Assembly (NCBI GenBank): GCA_025965495.1
Contig: JAOPWW010000037.1
Location: forward strand, 1 to 8,768
Reading direction: 5' to 3'
Length of the DNA stretch: 8,768 bases
DNA from: Frankiales bacterium
Lineage (GTDB): Bacteria; Actinomycetota; Actinomycetes; Mycobacteriales; SCTD01
Both the position numbers and the translations under genes were made by a program. Positions 6,643-8,768 of the stretch are shown here, piece after piece. The notes beneath the pieces were generated by a model. That model did no database searches, had not been told where the DNA came from, and was given only the letters and a program-made list of their open reading frames with translations. Each line of letters begins with the position of its first letter. The first letter of the stretch is position 1.

Positions 6643-7856
6643 TCGACCTCCGGCCCCACATCAGGCCCGGAGACGGCGTCTGGTGGGGCCAGGGCAGCGC
6701 CGAGCCGGAGCCTCTGGTGGACGCGCTGCTCGACCAGGCCGGCGACCTCGGGCCGCTGCGCGCCTTCAGCGGTCTGACCTGGAACCCGCGCCTGGGCACG
6801 GACGTGCCGGAGTCGATCTCCGTCGTCTCCTACGGCGGCCTCGGCGAGCTCCGACGCCTGAGCAGGGCCGGCCGGCTGGAGGTCGTGCCGTGCCACTACT
6901 CTGCTCTGCCCAGGCTGTTCGCCCAGCGGCGACTGCCGTGCGACGTCGCGCTGGTGCAGGTCTCGGCCCCCGACCGGGCCGGCACGGTGTCGCTCGGCAT
7001 CGGCGTCGAGTACGTGGCTGACGCGCTGCCCCACGCGCGAACGGTCATCGCCGAGGTCAACGAGCGGATGCCGAGCACGGCCGGTACGCCGCGCATCTCG
7101 CTGAGCGCCTTCGCCGCCGTGGTCGAGACCGACCGGCCGCTGCGCGAGGCGCCGGTCCGCGACCCCGACGACGTCGACCGAGCGATCGCGGCGCACGTCG
7201 CGACCCTCGTCGAGGACGGCGACACCCTGCAGATGGGGGTCGGGGCCCTGCCCGACGCCGTGCTCGACGCGCTCGCGGGCCACGCCGACCTCGGCATCCA
7301 CAGCGGGATGATCACGGGCAAGGTGCTGGACCTGGTCGACAAGGGCGTCATCACCGGAGCGCGCAAGGAGATCGACAGGGGGATCGTCGTCACCGGCGCA
7401 GCCCTCGGCGACGCCGTGACCTACCGGCGCCTGGCCGGGCGGCCGGTCGAGTTCCGCCCGGCGAGCTACACGCACGCGCCGTCCGTGCTCGCGCAGCTGA
7501 GCTGTCTGGTCTCGCTGAACTCGGCCCTGGAGGTCGACCTCTCCGGCCAGGTGGGCGCGGAGGTCGGTCGCGGCGTGCACGTCGGAGCAGTGGGAGGCCA
7601 GGTCGACTTCTCCCGCGCTGCGGCCCTCACCGGTGCGCGGTCGATCATCGCCCTGCGGTCGGAGTCGGGCGGCGCCTCCACCGTCGTGAGGCAGCTGTCC
7701 GGTCCGGTGACCACGGCCCGCACCGACGTCGACGCCGTCGTCACCGAGCACGGCGTGGCGATGCTCACCGGCTGCGGCCTCGCCGAACGCGCCCGGCGCC
7801 TGACGGCCGTCGCTGCTCCGGCACACCGTGACCAGCTCGCCCGAGCGCACCCCTGA
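6639..7856 (+). CDS. Acetyl-CoA hydrolase / 4-hydroxybutyrate CoA-transferase family protein, catalytic Glu replaced by Gly (405 aa)
   Basis: Member of the class I CoA-transferase family that includes Cat1, Cat2, AbfT and Ach1, which move CoA between acyl-CoA and a free acid. N-terminal domain begins HIRPGDGVWWGQGSAEP; the C-terminal domain carries GVGALPDAVLDAL (200-212), LGIHSGMITGKVLDL (218-232), SLNSALEVDLSGQVGAE (292-308), GAVGGQVDFSRAA and RTDVDAVVTEHGVAML. In characterised relatives, as I recall, the HSGM site is H(S/T)EM with the Glu that forms the CoA thioester; here residue 223 is Gly (GGG at 7305-7307, one base from GAG). The protein is also somewhat shorter than typical members (about 430-440). 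It may be a divergent clade with another mechanism or substrate, or inactive. The GTG start overlaps the thiolase stop; the same frame is open far upstream but Arg-rich and shadow-like there. Last gene of this overlapping set. Confidence 0.88.
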   Translation: MIDLRPHIRPGDGVWWGQGSAEPEPLVDALLDQAGDLGPLRAFSGLTWNPRLGTDVPESISVVSYGGLGELRRLSRAGRLEVVPCHYSALPRLFAQRRLPCDVALVQVSAPDRAGTVSLGIGVEYVADALPHARTVIAEVNERMPSTAGTPRISLSAFAAVVETDRPLREAPVRDPDDVDRAIAAHVATLVEDGDTLQMGVGALPDAVLDALAGHADLGIHSGMITGKVLDLVDKGVITGARKEIDRGIVVTGAALGDAVTYRRLAGRPVEFRPASYTHAPSVLAQLSCLVSLNSALEVDLSGQVGAEVGRGVHVGAVGGQVDFSRAAALTGARSIIALRSESGGASTVVRQLSGPVTTARTDVDAVVTEHGVAMLTGCGLAERARRLTAVAAPAHRDQLARAHP

Positions 7857-7939
7857 TCCGCACCATCCCTCGTCACGTCGTCGACCGGTCGGTCCCGACA
7901 GCCCTCACCACCCACCCACCGCACACACAGGAGTCACAC
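7857..7939 (+). promoter_or_regulatory. Operon gap with inverted repeat, C/A-rich leader and strong RBS
   Basis: The only gap in the plus-strand set after 3549. It contains GACCGGTC (7883-7890) overlapping the inverted repeat GTCGG-TC-CCGAC (7888-7899), then a nearly G-free C/A tract (7902-7929, including CCACCCACCCACC) and AGGAG at 7929-7933, six bases before the ATG at 7940. The repeat could be an operator or a short hairpin. No good -10 or -35 is visible, and GGTCTGACC is absent. It may contain a separate promoter, or simply a leader within a longer transcript. Confidence 0.35.
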
Positions 7940-8698
7940 ATGACCGGTCGCACCGCCCTCGTCACCGGGGCCGCACAGGGCATCGGCAAGGGCATCGCCA
8001 CCTCGCTCGCGCAGGCCGGCTACGCCGTCGCCGTCGCGGACCTGAACCTCGAGGTCGCCCAGCTGACCGCCAAGGAGCTCACGGAGGCCGGTGGCAACGC
8101 CGTCGCCGTGCGCATGGACGTCACCGACACCGCGTCCGTCAAGGAGGCCGTCGCCAGCGTCGAGAGCAGCCTCGGGCCGATCGACGTCCTCGTGAACAAC
8201 GCCGGCTGGGACGACTTCATGAACTTCGTCGACACGACCGAGGACTTCTGGGAGAAGATCCTCGACATCAACTACAAGGGCGCCCTGCGCACCATCCAGG
8301 CCGTCCTGCCGGGCATGACCGCCCGCAAGGGTGGCAGGATCATCAACATCGGGTCCGACGCGGGTCGCGTCGGCTCCTCGATGGAGGCCGTCTACTCCGG
8401 CGCCAAGGGCGGGATCATCGCCTTCACCAAGACCCTCGCCCGCGAGGTCGCCCGCGCCGGCATCACCGCCAACACCGTGTGTCCCGGTCCGACGGACACG
8501 CCCGCGCTGCGCAAGTTCGCGGCGGGTGCCGGCGACGACGCCGAGAAGGTCATCCAGGGCATGACGCGCGCGGTGCCCATGCGCCGGCTCGGCACCCCGG
8601 AGGACGTCGGCCCGGCCGTCGTCTTCTTCGCCTCCGAGGGCGCCGGCTTCGTCACCGGTCAGACGCTGTCCGTCAGCGGCGGCCTCACGATGGCATGA
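7940..8698 (+). CDS. Short-chain dehydrogenase, BadH-like (2-hydroxycyclohexanecarboxyl-CoA dehydrogenase-like) (252 aa)
   Basis: NAD(P)-dependent SDR. Cofactor loop TGAAQGIG at residues 9-16, acidic Asp34 after the second strand (VADLN) favouring NAD(H), NNAG at 86-89, Asn111, Ser139, Tyr152 and Lys156 form a complete catalytic tetrad. Several stretches are the same type as I recall in Rhodopseudomonas BadH: NNAGWD, SDAGRVGSSMEAVYSGAKGG, VCPGPTDT and the ending LSVSGGLTM. BadH oxidises 2-hydroxycyclohexanecarboxyl-CoA to the 2-keto compound before ring opening by the crotonase-fold hydrolase BadI. A probable crotonase gene starts immediately downstream with an ATGA overlap, which fits. The start is supported by AGGAG at 7929-7933. 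SDR family and activity type are secure; the BadH function is a strong suggestion from motifs, and another 3-hydroxyacyl-CoA substrate is possible. Confidence 0.93.
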   Translation: MTGRTALVTGAAQGIGKGIATSLAQAGYAVAVADLNLEVAQLTAKELTEAGGNAVAVRMDVTDTASVKEAVASVESSLGPIDVLVNNAGWDDFMNFVDTTEDFWEKILDINYKGALRTIQAVLPGMTARKGGRIINIGSDAGRVGSSMEAVYSGAKGGIIAFTKTLAREVARAGITANTVCPGPTDTPALRKFAAGAGDDAEKVIQGMTRAVPMRRLGTPEDVGPAVVFFASEGAGFVTGQTLSVSGGLTMA

Positions 8699-8768
8699 GC
8701 GAGACCCTCGCTCCGACCGACGTCGTCACCTGGGAGACGCGCCCGGGCGGCGTCCTGGTCGTCACGCT
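8695..8768 (+). CDS. Probable enoyl-CoA hydratase/isomerase (crotonase fold), N-terminal fragment cut by window
   Basis: ATG at 8695 overlaps the SDR stop (ATGA) and opens a frame to the window edge, 24 full codons. The end of this fragment, TWETRPGGVLVVTL, looks like the first beta strand of crotonase-family proteins, which usually continues into an asparagine-arginine-proline motif. A hydratase is the step otherwise missing from this cluster. If the neighbour is BadH-like, this could be a BadK-type hydratase or BadI-type ring-opening hydrolase; the catalytic region is not visible, so they cannot be told apart. Confidence 0.6.
   Translation, partial: MSETLAPTDVVTWETRPGGVLVVT

Noticed and set aside
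6174..7850. 558-codon open frame on the minus strand opposite the thiolase and CoA-transferase
   Set aside because: Long antisense frames are common in high-G+C DNA. The translation is low-complexity (Arg, Gly, Val, Asp, His) with no recognisable domain, and both plus-strand genes beneath it have intact active-site motifs.
5748..7856. 702-codon frame suggesting a fusion protein ending in the CoA-transferase
   Set aside because: The first 297 codons run out of frame inside the thiolase and are Arg-rich with no domain. CoA-transferase similarity starts right at the GTG at 6639, which overlaps the thiolase stop.
1..8768. Search for defence systems, mobile elements, tRNAs, CRISPR repeats or a novel multi-gene machine
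   Set aside because: No such features were seen; all genes fit acyl-CoA catabolism and its regulator, and there is no gap over 300 bases without a gene.

Overview
The window is high-G+C DNA with dense coding, strong G/C bias at third codon positions, several GTG starts and many stop/start overlaps. This suggests an actinobacterium; the genus cannot be fixed from the sequence alone. Every recognisable gene belongs to CoA-thioester (fatty-acid-like or ring-acid) catabolism or its control. I see no RNA genes, insertion sequences, CRISPR arrays, phage genes or defence genes.

Layout. Positions 1-2568 (+) carry a tightly overlapping set: the C-terminal part of an AMP-forming acyl-CoA synthetase, an acyl-CoA dehydrogenase with the classic C-terminal catalytic Glu, and a FadB2/Hbd-type 3-hydroxyacyl-CoA dehydrogenase. 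A GntR/FadR-type regulator follows on the minus strand (2576-3430), convergent with the first set and divergent from the next. The 118-bp divergent region (3431-3548) holds two exact copies of the palindrome GGTCTGACC, which matches the core of FadR-type operators. Positions 3549-7856 (+) form a second overlapping set: an acyl-CoA dehydrogenase with its catalytic Glu in the isovaleryl-CoA-dehydrogenase-like position, a FabG-like short-chain dehydrogenase (SDR), a thiolase, and an acetyl-CoA hydrolase/4-hydroxybutyrate-CoA-transferase family protein. After an 83-bp gap with a strong ribosome binding site come a second SDR (7940-8698), whose motifs resemble BadH (2-hydroxycyclohexanecarboxyl-CoA dehydrogenase), and the first 24 codons of a probable crotonase-fold protein (8695 onward, cut by the window).

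How the genes work together. The set covers activation (synthetase), alpha-beta dehydrogenation (two dehydrogenases), hydration or hydrolysis (the truncated crotonase), 3-hydroxyacyl oxidation (one HAD-type enzyme and two SDRs), thiolysis, and CoA transfer or release. One reading is a pathway for a carboxylic acid that is not a plain straight-chain fatty acid, possibly an alicyclic acid such as cyclohexanecarboxylate ending in a dicarboxyl-CoA that is beta-oxidised. The ring-acid part rests on the BadH-like motifs recalled from memory and on gene context, and is inference. The GntR regulator probably represses itself and the 3549-7856 operon and is released by an acyl-CoA or acid ligand.

Most notable points: the paired FadR-like operators; a CoA-transferase homologue whose expected catalytic glutamate is glycine; two acyl-CoA dehydrogenases with different catalytic-base positions; and the BadH-like gene beside a crotonase. 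I did not find a clearly new type of system; this looks like an accessory catabolic cluster with an unassigned substrate.
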